From an uncultured Bacteroidota bacterium (GTDB lineage Bacteria; Bacteroidota; Bacteroidia; Chitinophagales; S012-47), in contig CAJXXO010000129.1 of NCBI GenBank assembly GCA_913062655.1, forward strand, positions 1-7,446: a stretch of DNA of 7,446 bases. Reading direction: 5' to 3'. The notes beneath the pieces are model-generated. The model saw nothing but the letters and a program-made list of their open reading frames with translations. It was not told the origin of the DNA and searched no databases. Shown here one piece after another: positions 1 to 7,325 of the stretch. The number at the start of each line of letters is the position of its first letter. The first letter of the stretch is position 1. A program made the position numbers and the translations under genes.

Positions 1-1195
1 CCTGTGCCCCATACGCCAATCCGATAGGCAGGATATCGAGCACATTGGCCACCAGGTCGTTATCGGTATCACCTGGCCATACCAGCTCACTAGTATCAGG
101 TAACACGATGATGGAAAAAGTGCGAACCGCTTCACCCGGAGCATTACAATTATTGTCCTGTACACGTAATTGTTGATGGTGTGGTGCAAACTGAACATCA
201 GTACTATCTGTAATCCATTCAAATGTTAGGACGGGTCTTGCACCTGTAGTTACAGAAATAGAAGCATCAGGAATATCCGGTTGCCAGAGCCATTGTAGCG
301 TATCTCCTGCATCAGCGTCAGTAGCGAATACTTGAAATAATGCTGTATCACCTGCTAATACTTGTAAAGAAAAATGCTGGCTATTATTTATACCCGACAT
401 GACCGGCAAATTATTGGGCTGATTGACAAAGTGTATTTGTACATCACGAAAAGTGCTTCCAATTTTCACTGCACCTTGTGGTGTATTTCTGTATTCGTCA
501 ATATCAATGCGTATTACCGCAACCTGTGCTACTGCACCATTTACAGTTACCTTACCTGTAGAAGAATCAATAAGGAACGATCCATTAATTGGTCCATTAG
601 AGGTGCCGTAATAAATTGGAGCACCATTAGCCCCTTGTGGATCGCCCAGTGAAAACACTAAAGAATCTCCATCAGGATCCGATGCACCAAAATTTATCTC
701 CCGGGATACACCTGCCGGTACTACGAAAGTGGAAAATGTATTTATAACAGGACTGCTATTCACTACGCCAGATAATCCAGGATTATCAAATCTTTTGGTG
801 CTAATCCATAAGGATTGCATGCCTGGGGACGGCAAATTTGTGATTTGTGTATTCCGGCAACAATCTTCGTACCGTATTGTAAAATTGTCGTCATTTATTG
901 TGACTGTACCCGTGTAGATGTGGCGCTCAATCCCATTTTTCCAGCATCCATTTGTAATCTTGTCAATCCAAAGCCGATTTAATTGACCATTTACTGTAGT
1001 GTTACTGTGTTGAATGGTAATGCCTTGAACAGCAGGAAGCGCTGCACCACTTTCATCTCGATATAATATCAAATGGATCAAATAGGCGTTGTTACCTATT
1101 TGTTCATATCTGATTTCTCCACCCATTAGGTGAGTAGCCTTGGTTTCGGGTAAAAAGGCCATTACAGCGATCAAAAGGAGTATTAACTTTTTCAT
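1..1195 (-). CDS. Large exported protein with dockerin-like module, N-terminal part (3' end off the window)
   Basis: An open frame runs from ATG at 1195-1193 to the left edge without a stop: 398 codons. Residues 1-20 form a signal peptide (MKKLILLLIAVMAFLP, then TKA before a likely cut at THLMGG). The mature start THLMGGEIRYE and the DCCRN motif (residues 111-115) are hallmarks, known to me from the family, of secreted Bacteroidota proteins often labelled gliding-motility-associated or PKD/Ig-like. Two acidic motifs, ASDPDGDSLVFSL (about 171-183) and ATDADAGDTLQW (about 291-302), resemble calcium-binding turns between cadherin- or Ig-like beta domains. Cysteines are at 84, 112, 113 and 350. 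At 373-396 a dockerin/EF-hand-like loop begins (DTDNDLVANVLD). A surface or extracellular adhesin or matrix role is inference; no enzymatic motif is visible. Export by T9SS would be expected, but the C-terminus is missing. GC is about 40% in the sampled parts, lower than in gcvP. The frame is convincing; the function is not known. Confidence 0.85.
   Translation of the reverse strand, partial: MKKLILLLIAVMAFLPETKATHLMGGEIRYEQIGNNAYLIHLILYRDESGAALPAVQGITIQHSNTTVNGQLNRLWIDKITNGCWKNGIERHIYTGTVTINDDNFTIRYEDCCRNTQITNLPSPGMQSLWISTKRFDNPGLSGVVNSSPVINTFSTFVVPAGVSREINFGASDPDGDSLVFSLGDPQGANGAPIYYGTSNGPINGSFLIDSSTGKVTVNGAVAQVAVIRIDIDEYRNTPQGAVKIGSTFRDVQIHFVNQPNNLPVMSGINNSQHFSLQVLAGDTALFQVFATDADAGDTLQWLWQPDIPDASISVTTGARPVLTFEWITDSTDVQFAPHHQQLRVQDNNCNAPGEAVRTFSIIVLPDTSELVWPGDTDNDLVANVLDILPIGLAYGAQ
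8..79 (-). other. Dockerin-like EF-hand motif within the exported protein
   Basis: Residues 373-396 read WPGDTDND, then LVANVLDILPIGLAYG. The loop DxDxDxVxNxxD (Asp376, Asp378, Asp380, Asn384, Asp387) fits the calcium-loop spacing of dockerin type I and EF-hand motifs, except that the usual Gly at loop position 6 is Leu381. Similar WPGD...NNxDLLPIGLAYG segments occur, as I recall, in large exported proteins of Saprospiria. A second calcium loop would be expected further downstream, outside the window. Calcium binding and any partner are inference. Confidence 0.55.
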
Positions 1196-1227
1196 TGAAG
1201 TGTATTTTCTTTCGACTCGTTAAAATA

Positions 1228-1235
1228 CAAAGGTT
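1228..1235 (-). promoter_or_regulatory. Candidate -7 element for the exported-protein gene
   Basis: On the minus strand this reads AACCTTTG, one mismatch from the Bacteroidota -7 consensus TAnnTTTG. It lies 32 bp upstream of the ATG at 1195, giving a leader of roughly 25-30 nt. No TTTG-like -33 element is visible at the expected distance, so the call is tentative. Confidence 0.35.
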
Positions 1236-1356
1236 TTCAGACTTTGCTTTTCCACGATAATCCGATAAAAGAATAGCGAAAAACCATTGTGGGGAAAAAA
1301 TGTGCATAGCGGTGAACTACAGCACACTACAAGCATTATTCCTGCCTATTTGCTGT

Positions 1357-1364
1357 TACCTTTG
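1357..1364 (+). promoter_or_regulatory. Candidate -7 element for gcvP (TACCTTTG)
   Basis: TACCTTTG is an exact match to the Bacteroidota primary sigma factor -7 consensus TAnnTTTG. Transcription would start near 1370, about 28 nt before the ATG at 1399. The -33 region (about 1333-1338) has no good TTTG. The element lies inside the in-frame extension that starts at ATG 1300, so it argues for the downstream start. The short leader leaves no room for a glycine riboswitch. Confidence 0.6.
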
Positions 1365-1398
1365 CAGCACATTCTCATACCGGAAAATATTCGTGCCC

Positions 1399-4311
1399 AT
1401 GAAAGAGCGTTTTCACTCCGTAGATGACTTCATCAACCGTCATATTGGACCCACCCCCGCTGACGTAGAGCGTATGCTGAAAGCCGTTAACGCCAACAGC
1501 CTCGATCAACTGCTGGACGAGACCTTGCCCCAGCAAATTCGACAGGAAACAGCCGATGAATTACCGGAACGGATGAACGAATACCGGTACAGCAAGCACA
1601 TTCGGGCTATCGCCAATAAGAACCGGGTTTTTCGCTCTTACATTGGTATGGGCTATTACAATACGATTACACCTGCAGTAATTCAACGCAACATCTTTGA
1701 AAATCCAGGCTGGTACACCCAATACACCCCTTACCAGGCGGAGATCGCACAGGGGCGCCTGGAAGCACTGCTCAATTTTCAGACCATGGTGTCTGACCTG
1801 ACAGGACTCGAGATCGCCAATGCTTCTCTGCTTGATGAGGCCACCGCTGCCGCTGAAGCGATGTCTATGTTTTACAGCAAAGTGAATCGCAAGCTACAGG
1901 AGCCCAAACGTGCCAAGTTCTTTATCGATCAGGGGGTATTGCCACAGACCATCGATGTGATCAAAACGCGCAGTAACCCCTTCCCCATCGAGCTGGTGAT
2001 TGGCGATTTCAAGACGGCACAACTGGATGAGGACTACTTTGCAGTGCTCGTGCAATACCCAACAGCAGATGGCGCGGTGCACGACTTCCGCACTTTCATT
2101 GAGCAAGCCAAGTCGCACGGCATCTTTACCATTATGGCAGCCGATATTTTGTCTTTGGCGCTACTAACACCGCCTGGTGAGCTGGGCGCTGATGTGGCGG
2201 TGGGTAGCACGCAGCGCTTCGGCATCCCGCTGGGCTTTGGTGGTCCACATGCTGCCTATTTTGCCTGTCATGAAGACTTCAAGCGCTTGGTACCGGGACG
2301 TATTATTGGCGTATCGATTGATGCCAACGAGCGGCCCGCTTTCCGCATGGCACTGCAGACACGGGAGCAACACATCCGCAGAGAGAAGGCCACCTCCAAC
2401 ATCTGCACCGCACAAGCCCTGCTGGCCATCATGGCCGGTATGTATGCGGTGTACCACGGGCCGAAAGGCATCAAAGGCATAGCCGAACGGGTGCATTTTA
2501 TGGCACAATCCCTGGAGAAAGAATTGGCCCAACGCGGCTTCCCGGCCGTCCACCCACACTACTTCGATACGCTGCGCGTGAACAGCCATGGACAATCCGA
2601 TCAGATCAAAGCTGCTGCCGAAGCCAATGGCATCAACTTCTTTTACTATGAGAATGGGGACATCGGTATTGCGCTGGATGAGACCGTTAGCGCAGAAGAC
2701 CTGGAAGATATCGTAGCCGTTTTCGCACGAGCAGAAAACCAGTCGATCGAATTCAGCCAGTATTATGATTTGGAAGCAGCCTTACCGGCTGGTTTGCAGC
2801 GCACTTCTGCCTACCTTGAGCACCCGATCTTCAACACCTTCCGATCGGAAACGGAACTCATGCGGTATATCAAGCGGCTGGAAAACCGTGACCTGTCACT
2901 GACCCACTCCATGATCCCGCTGGGCTCTTGTACCATGAAATTGAATGCGGCCAGTGAATTGATGCCGGTTAGTTGGCCGGAATTTGGACAGATCCATCCC
3001 TTCGTACCACAGGATCAGGTGGCAGGGTATCATCAGATTTTGGATGAGCTGAACCAATATTTGTGTGCATTGACCGGCTTCACCGCCTGCTCCCTGCAGC
3101 CCAACTCAGGGGCACAGGGAGAATTTACCGGGTTGCTGGTGATCCGTGCCTATCACCAGGACAGAGGCGACACGCACCGTAAGGTGGCCTTGATCCCATC
3201 TTCTGCCCACGGCACCAACCCCGCCAGTGCCGTCATGGCCGGTATGGATGTGGTGGTAGTAGCTTGTGACGAGCAAGGCAACATCGATGTAGCCGACCTG
3301 AAAGCCAAAGCCGAACAATACAGCGATACCCTGGCCGCCCTGATGGTGACCTATCCTTCTACCCATGGGGTCTTTGAAGAGGCCATACAGGAAATATGTG
3401 GTATCATCCACGACAATGGTGGATTGGTGTATATGGATGGCGCCAACATGAATGCGCAGGTGGGCTATACCAGTCCGGCTGCCATTGGTGCCGATGTATG
3501 CCACCTCAACTTGCACAAAACCTTTGCCATACCGCACGGTGGTGGCGGTCCAGGCATGGGACCCATCTGCGTGAATGATAAGCTGAAGCCCTACCTGCCG
3601 GGACATGTACTGGTACCCACCGGAGGCGAAAAGGCTACCCATGCGGTAAGTGCTACCCCATACGGCTCGGCCAGCATTTTACTGATTTCCTATGCTTACA
3701 TCCGCATGCTGGGTAAGGAAGGCAATGCCAGGTCTACCGCCATGGCGATTTTAAATGCCAATTACCTCAAGGAGATGATTGCCCCTCACTTCCCGGTATT
3801 GTATATGGGTAAAAACAACCGGGTGGGCCACGAATTTATTATTGACCTGCGTGGCTTTAAAAATGACTATGACATTGAGATCGATGATGTAGCCAAGCGC
3901 CTGATGGACTATGGCTTCCACGCTCCGACCATGTCATTCCCGGTACCGGGTACCATGATGATTGAGCCGACAGAAAGTGAAAGCAAGGCCGAACTGGACC
4001 GCTTCATCGAGGCGATGATTCAGATCCGTCAGGAGATACAGGACGTGATCGATGAGAAAATCGCTATTGAAGACAGTCCTTTGCGTCATGCCCCACACAC
4101 GGCTGAGGTCGTGATGGCGGACGACTGGAATAGAAAATACAGTCGCAAGCAAGCGGCCTATCCAATTACCTACCTTAAAGAAGGCAAATTCTGGCCTCCG
4201 GTGGGTCGAGTCAATAACCCCTATGGTGACCGCAACCTGATCTGTACCTGTCCTCCGATGGAAGAGTACCATGCAGAAATGACGGTTCCCACCGAGACGA
4301 TAGAAGCCTGA
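1399..4311 (+). CDS. gcvP: Glycine dehydrogenase (decarboxylating), glycine cleavage system P protein
   Basis: This cytoplasmic PLP enzyme (EC 1.4.4.2) decarboxylates glycine and passes the aminomethyl group to the lipoyl arm of the H protein, feeding one-carbon units to tetrahydrofolate via the T protein. The product is 970 residues, close to the one-piece enzyme of E. coli (957), so the N- and C-terminal halves are fused rather than split into gcvPA and gcvPB. Visible family motifs are HIGPTPADVERML near the N-terminus, MIPLGSCTMKLNA (505-517), SSAHGTNPASA (601-611), the PLP-binding Lys707 in NLHKTFAIPHGGGGPGMGP, and a C-terminal NPYGDRNLICTCPP (940-953). Nothing appears truncated or mutated. 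An in-frame ATG at 1300 would add 33 residues (MCIAVNYSTLQ...), but these do not resemble the family and cover the best promoter; MKERFHSVDDFINRHIGP is the expected start. The gene is monocistronic here: divergent from the gene on the left, convergent with the protease on the right, and ended by a strong hairpin. No gcvT, gcvH or lpd is in the window. Confidence 0.98.
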   Translation: MKERFHSVDDFINRHIGPTPADVERMLKAVNANSLDQLLDETLPQQIRQETADELPERMNEYRYSKHIRAIANKNRVFRSYIGMGYYNTITPAVIQRNIFENPGWYTQYTPYQAEIAQGRLEALLNFQTMVSDLTGLEIANASLLDEATAAAEAMSMFYSKVNRKLQEPKRAKFFIDQGVLPQTIDVIKTRSNPFPIELVIGDFKTAQLDEDYFAVLVQYPTADGAVHDFRTFIEQAKSHGIFTIMAADILSLALLTPPGELGADVAVGSTQRFGIPLGFGGPHAAYFACHEDFKRLVPGRIIGVSIDANERPAFRMALQTREQHIRREKATSNICTAQALLAIMAGMYAVYHGPKGIKGIAERVHFMAQSLEKELAQRGFPAVHPHYFDTLRVNSHGQSDQIKAAAEANGINFFYYENGDIGIALDETVSAEDLEDIVAVFARAENQSIEFSQYYDLEAALPAGLQRTSAYLEHPIFNTFRSETELMRYIKRLENRDLSLTHSMIPLGSCTMKLNAASELMPVSWPEFGQIHPFVPQDQVAGYHQILDELNQYLCALTGFTACSLQPNSGAQGEFTGLLVIRAYHQDRGDTHRKVALIPSSAHGTNPASAVMAGMDVVVVACDEQGNIDVADLKAKAEQYSDTLAALMVTYPSTHGVFEEAIQEICGIIHDNGGLVYMDGANMNAQVGYTSPAAIGADVCHLNLHKTFAIPHGGGGPGMGPICVNDKLKPYLPGHVLVPTGGEKATHAVSATPYGSASILLISYAYIRMLGKEGNARSTAMAILNANYLKEMIAPHFPVLYMGKNNRVGHEFIIDLRGFKNDYDIEIDDVAKRLMDYGFHAPTMSFPVPGTMMIEPTESESKAELDRFIEAMIQIRQEIQDVIDEKIAIEDSPLRHAPHTAEVVMADDWNRKYSRKQAAYPITYLKEGKFWPPVGRVNNPYGDRNLICTCPPMEEYHAEMTVPTETIEA

Positions 4312-4312
4312 C

Positions 4313-4341
4313 AAAAAGCCTCGCTCAAGCGGGGCTTTTTT
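4313..4341. terminator. Bidirectional intrinsic terminator between gcvP and the protease gene
   Basis: Five A (4313-4317), then GCCTCGC (4318-4324), loop TCAA (4325-4328), GCGGGGC (4329-4335) and a T run (4336-4341). The core is 7 bp with one T-G pair, extended to 12 bp by the flanking A/T runs. The stops are at 4311 (gcvP, TGA) and 4343 (protease, TAA), so the hairpin fills the 31-bp convergent gap. It has a T run on both strands and can serve both transcripts. Confidence 0.85.
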
Positions 4342-4342
4342 C

Positions 4343-6949
4343 TTATTGCTTTACGAACGATTGGGTGAAGGTACCGTCCTCCCCTTGCCATTGCAGCAAG
4401 TACATGCCATTCGGCAGCCCTTGCAGATCAATCACCGCGGGCTGACCCGTCATGGTCAATTGCCGTACCGTTTGTCCAGCCAGATTGATCACAGACAACT
4501 GTCCGTTCCAATCCGCGAAAGAAGCTTTGGCGCTGACGATCAACTGATCGGTGGCGGGGTTAGGATACATCGCAAAAGGATGGGCTTCGATGTCATTCAC
4601 GCTAGCCGGTGAAATGAATCGAAAATTATCGACCCAAATATCTCCACCATTGTCATTCACAGCCACCAACCGTATGATGCCGAAGTTGATATTGGGAATA
4701 CCAACCGTTTGCCAATTGGCTGGATCAGTGACATCGGTGCTATTGGAGGTATTCATGTCTGTACCTCCTTTTGCCCAAAGCGTCTGCCAGGTTTGCCCGC
4801 AGTCGGACGACAATTGCACCAACAGCGAGTCAACAAAGAAGCTTGCCTTCGTACGATAATAGTAGTCAAAGTTCAGGGTCAAAGGCGCCCCAATAGGTGC
4901 CTCCACTTCTGGCAAATACAAGGCATCCCGTTGCCCATCACGCGGCAGATAGTCTGACAATTCAACTCGCAGCGACTGGGTAGATGTGCCGACAGCCAGG
5001 GAGTCAAGCGACCAAAAGACCTTGTCAAAGTCTCCTTCCACCAAAAAAGGACTTTGGTACAAACTGACCATGGAATCAAAGTCCTCCGGGAAAAGTGCAT
5101 CCGCTACTATTTGATTGCCATCTCCACGCGCATCAAAACGGATGACGCGCTGATTATCGATGGGATCGTAGTCATTTATACCAGGAGCCGTCCAGTCAAC
5201 CCGCACAATCCATTCATTCAGCCCTAGTGTAACATCCCGGTCAATGGTAAAGGTCACTGTGGTATCTTCTCCTGCCGGCAGCATGGGAATGGTCAATGCA
5301 TCCACCTTCACCCCATCATACAATAACCTCACTTCTGGATTCGTCGCATCATTTTGACCTGCATTGGCTATCACGGCTTCCACCGCAATGCCGGTACCCA
5401 ATATTTCGTCCATGCAGTGCAAACTAAACTTGGGCGACAAGATTGCTGTCACCACCAGATCATGGGTCCGCTGCATCGGGGCTACAGGCGTGTAGGTTTG
5501 TGCCAGCGTATCAAAAGCTGCCTTTACATCGATGATACCGCGACCAAAGGTGTTGTCCTCTCCGGGTGTACCCAGGTCAACTGCACTCCAATAGAGCGCT
5601 TCAAGCAACTCCTTGCCGGTTGCCATAGGATAAGCCTCTGCCAACAACAACACCGCACCACTTACATGCGGTGCTGCCATGGAGGTACCGTTGTAGAGGG
5701 CATACTCATCATCGAACACCGCAGAACGCACCTGAACACCCGGGGCGCTGACCTCCGGCTTGATCTTCAGTTGGCCGGTACCCGGACAGATGGTTGGTCC
5801 CCGACTGGAGAAACTGCCGATAGGGTAATTGGGATCGTTGCCGTTAAGCGCACCAACAGAGAAGACATTGACCAAACCCGAGTTGATAAAGGCCGGACGT
5901 CCTACGGTAGCCGGACCCGGTCCATTATTGCCCGCAGAAAAGACCACTGCTATTCCGGCTGCCTCTAAGGCATCAAACATATCTGACGCGAAGCTATTGC
6001 AAAGGGTGGTATCACTGCTGGCCAGTCCCCAGGAGTTGTTGATCACGATCGGCACATCATCCGTGGTGGAGGTGTCATCATCCGGGTTAAATATCCACTC
6101 ATACACACTGATGTACACCGGCAGTGGCTTGATTTTGGTGAGGTCATCGACAATAGGATCGGTAACCATAAAGCGGGCACCCGGTGCTACGCCAATGGTA
6201 TCGTTGGTAGCCGGGTCGAGGCCCAATACGATTCCGGCCACATGCGTGCCGTGCGTACTCGATTTGTCGGCCGGGTAGAACTTATCGATCGGATTCCAAC
6301 CGTAGCGACCCGGGAAGTTGTAGTACAAAAAGCGATCCTTCACAGCCGGGTGGTTCATGCGAATACCGGTATCGTACACCAGTGCTTTCTGTCCATGCCC
6401 ACTATAGCCCAGCTTCCACAATTCATCGGCTTTGATCGCCAATAGTCCGGGCTCCACACCACCGGGTGATCGCTGCGCTGGAGCCATTCGCGTTTCCACC
6501 GGTTCGATCAGGTAGGCCTTGTCTTCCTCATACAATTGCATATAGGCCAGGTCAGACCGGTTCGTCCATTCACTGATCGTGGCAGGATCGGCCTCCAGGG
6601 CGATCATATTGACCAGCCAGTGCTGCGAGATCACTTCGACCGCATTGGATCGGGCACCTTGGCCTACCTCTGCCAGAAAACGCTCTTGCGAAGCATGGGC
6701 CTTCGACTGCAGCGCCTTTTGCACTTTCTGTGCTCTTTCGCCTACGGTCAAATTTTCCTGATCGAGCTGCGCTTCCAAAGCCGACAAATCCACGCGGTCG
6801 GTCAGGTACACATTTACCTTCAAGGTTGCCGGCTGTAGCTGTGTATTCAATTGAGATTGTAAGGCAGGCGACACCAAAGGTTGCGCATGCAGTACGCTTA
6901 TCATCCACACAAAAACAAGGGTGGTAATGTATCTTATCATAGGTCTCAT
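4343..6949 (-). CDS. Secreted subtilisin-like (S8) serine protease with T9SS C-terminal sorting domain
   Basis: 868 residues from ATG 6949. A signal peptide covers about 1-22 (MRPMIRYITTLVFVW, then VLHA before QPLV). Residues about 40-140 resemble the inhibitor-like propeptide of S8 proteases (a helical KVQKALQSKAHASQERFLAEV-type segment, then HWLVNMIALEADP). The catalytic domain spans about 170-485, with Asp193 (VYDTG), His233 (HGTHVAG), oxyanion Asn341 (SAGNNG) and Ser423 (GTSMAAPHVSG), so the active site is intact. A CARDB-like beta domain follows (about 497-607), then a jelly-roll/MAM-like domain (about 620-780, ending DIWVDNFRF), then a type A T9SS sorting domain (YPNP at 795-798, GLPNGMYLLQW, terminal QSFVKQ). 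By family knowledge the protein is exported by Sec, crosses the outer membrane through T9SS and is released or anchored with loss of the tail. A nutritional or processing role is inference. In-frame ATGs at 6991, 6952 and 6940 are alternatives; 6991 would put 14 poorly fitting residues before the signal peptide. Confidence 0.95.
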   Translation of the reverse strand: MRPMIRYITTLVFVWMISVLHAQPLVSPALQSQLNTQLQPATLKVNVYLTDRVDLSALEAQLDQENLTVGERAQKVQKALQSKAHASQERFLAEVGQGARSNAVEVISQHWLVNMIALEADPATISEWTNRSDLAYMQLYEEDKAYLIEPVETRMAPAQRSPGGVEPGLLAIKADELWKLGYSGHGQKALVYDTGIRMNHPAVKDRFLYYNFPGRYGWNPIDKFYPADKSSTHGTHVAGIVLGLDPATNDTIGVAPGARFMVTDPIVDDLTKIKPLPVYISVYEWIFNPDDDTSTTDDVPIVINNSWGLASSDTTLCNSFASDMFDALEAAGIAVVFSAGNNGPGPATVGRPAFINSGLVNVFSVGALNGNDPNYPIGSFSSRGPTICPGTGQLKIKPEVSAPGVQVRSAVFDDEYALYNGTSMAAPHVSGAVLLLAEAYPMATGKELLEALYWSAVDLGTPGEDNTFGRGIIDVKAAFDTLAQTYTPVAPMQRTHDLVVTAILSPKFSLHCMDEILGTGIAVEAVIANAGQNDATNPEVRLLYDGVKVDALTIPMLPAGEDTTVTFTIDRDVTLGLNEWIVRVDWTAPGINDYDPIDNQRVIRFDARGDGNQIVADALFPEDFDSMVSLYQSPFLVEGDFDKVFWSLDSLAVGTSTQSLRVELSDYLPRDGQRDALYLPEVEAPIGAPLTLNFDYYYRTKASFFVDSLLVQLSSDCGQTWQTLWAKGGTDMNTSNSTDVTDPANWQTVGIPNINFGIIRLVAVNDNGGDIWVDNFRFISPASVNDIEAHPFAMYPNPATDQLIVSAKASFADWNGQLSVINLAGQTVRQLTMTGQPAVIDLQGLPNGMYLLQWQGEDGTFTQSFVKQ

Positions 6950-6962
6950 CATCTGTCGGTAA

Positions 6963-6991
6963 CTAAAATACACAATGCCTGTGTAGTGCAA
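6963..6991 (-). promoter_or_regulatory. Tentative promoter of the protease gene
   Basis: On the minus strand TTG (6991-6989) is followed after 18 nt by TATTTTAG (6970-6963), one mismatch from the -7 consensus TAnnTTTG. Transcription would begin near 6957, just before the ATG codons at 6952, 6949 and 6940, which disfavours use of the ATG at 6991. The match is modest, in AT-rich sequence. Confidence 0.35.
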
Positions 6992-7060
6992 GGAGATGTA
7001 CCTATAAATGCCCTGAAATTGACATAGTTCTGAAAAGAGTAGGCAAGCTGCCCATGGCTG

Positions 7061-7092
7061 TTTGGCGATATCAAAAAAGGGTGTGACATTTG
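7061..7092 (+). promoter_or_regulatory. Candidate promoter of the small lipoprotein gene
   Basis: TTTG (7061-7064) and GACATTTG (7085-7092) are separated by 20 nt. This fits the Bacteroidota architecture of a -33 TTTG and a -7 TAnnTTTG, with one mismatch in the latter. The predicted transcription start falls around 7097-7100, essentially on the ATG of the gene, suggesting a leaderless or nearly leaderless mRNA. Confidence 0.5.
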
Positions 7093-7096
7093 GGGT

Positions 7097-7279
7097 ATGA
7101 AAAGCAGCACCAAATATGGGCTTCTCCTCGCTGTATCCATTCTCTTGCTATCCCTTAGTTGCGGTAGGCCTATGGCCAAAAGCAGCGGACCAGGCACCTA
7201 TGATTCTCCCAACCTGGAGGATGCCATGAAGCAACAAGAAAGTAAGGAAGCCCCTACACCACCAAAGAAGAAAAAGTAG
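7097..7279 (+). CDS. Small predicted lipoprotein (60 residues)
   Basis: The product begins MKSSTKYGLLLAVSILLL and reaches LSLSC at residues 18-22, a type II (lipoprotein) signal peptide with Cys22 as the lipidated residue. The lipobox is loose: Ser at -3, Leu at -2, Ser at -1. The mature part is only 39 residues, polar and probably disordered, ending in a proline- and lysine-rich tail (APTPPKKKK). No acidic run follows the Cys, so there is no obvious surface-export signal; a periplasm-facing membrane anchor is the default inference. The gene is divergent from the protease (147 bp between starts) and lies 46 bp upstream of the codirectional patatin gene with no terminator between them, so cotranscription is possible. 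I do not recognise a family. The signal peptide and promoter support a real gene despite the short length. Confidence 0.65.
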   Translation: MKSSTKYGLLLAVSILLLSLSCGRPMAKSSGPGTYDSPNLEDAMKQQESKEAPTPPKKKK

Positions 7280-7325
7280 TTCCCCATTCTGCCGTATATT
7301 CATAGGGCATCAAAACATCCCTCCT

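Noticed and set aside
8..79. Cellulosome component
   Set aside because: The dockerin-like motif alone is not enough: no cohesin, scaffoldin or glycoside hydrolase is in the window, and the host looks like a Bacteroidota member.
374..917. Short plus-strand open frames at 374-652 and 729-917
   Set aside because: They are antisense to the continuous minus-strand frame with signal peptide and family motifs, and their translations resemble no known protein.
1196..1398. Glycine riboswitch upstream of gcvP
   Set aside because: The predicted leader is only about 28 nt, and the 203-bp spacer shows no paired helical domains or conserved glycine-aptamer core.
1300..1398. N-terminal signal or membrane segment on GcvP
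   Set aside because: The Cys-rich hydrophobic stretch lies upstream of the likely start at 1399 and overlaps the promoter; GcvP is a cytoplasmic enzyme.
3106..3642. 178-codon minus-strand open frame inside gcvP
   Set aside because: It is antisense to the most conserved PLP-binding part of gcvP, is rich in His, Gly and Val as expected of a shadow frame, and has no start context.
5354..5968. 204-codon plus-strand open frame opposite the protease catalytic domain
   Set aside because: It is a shadow of the protease gene: odd composition, no motifs and no promoter.
6950..6991. Upstream ATG at 6991 as the protease start
   Set aside because: It would prepend 14 residues (MHYTGIVYFSYRQM) to a normal signal peptide and overlaps the likely promoter; 6949 or 6940 fits better.
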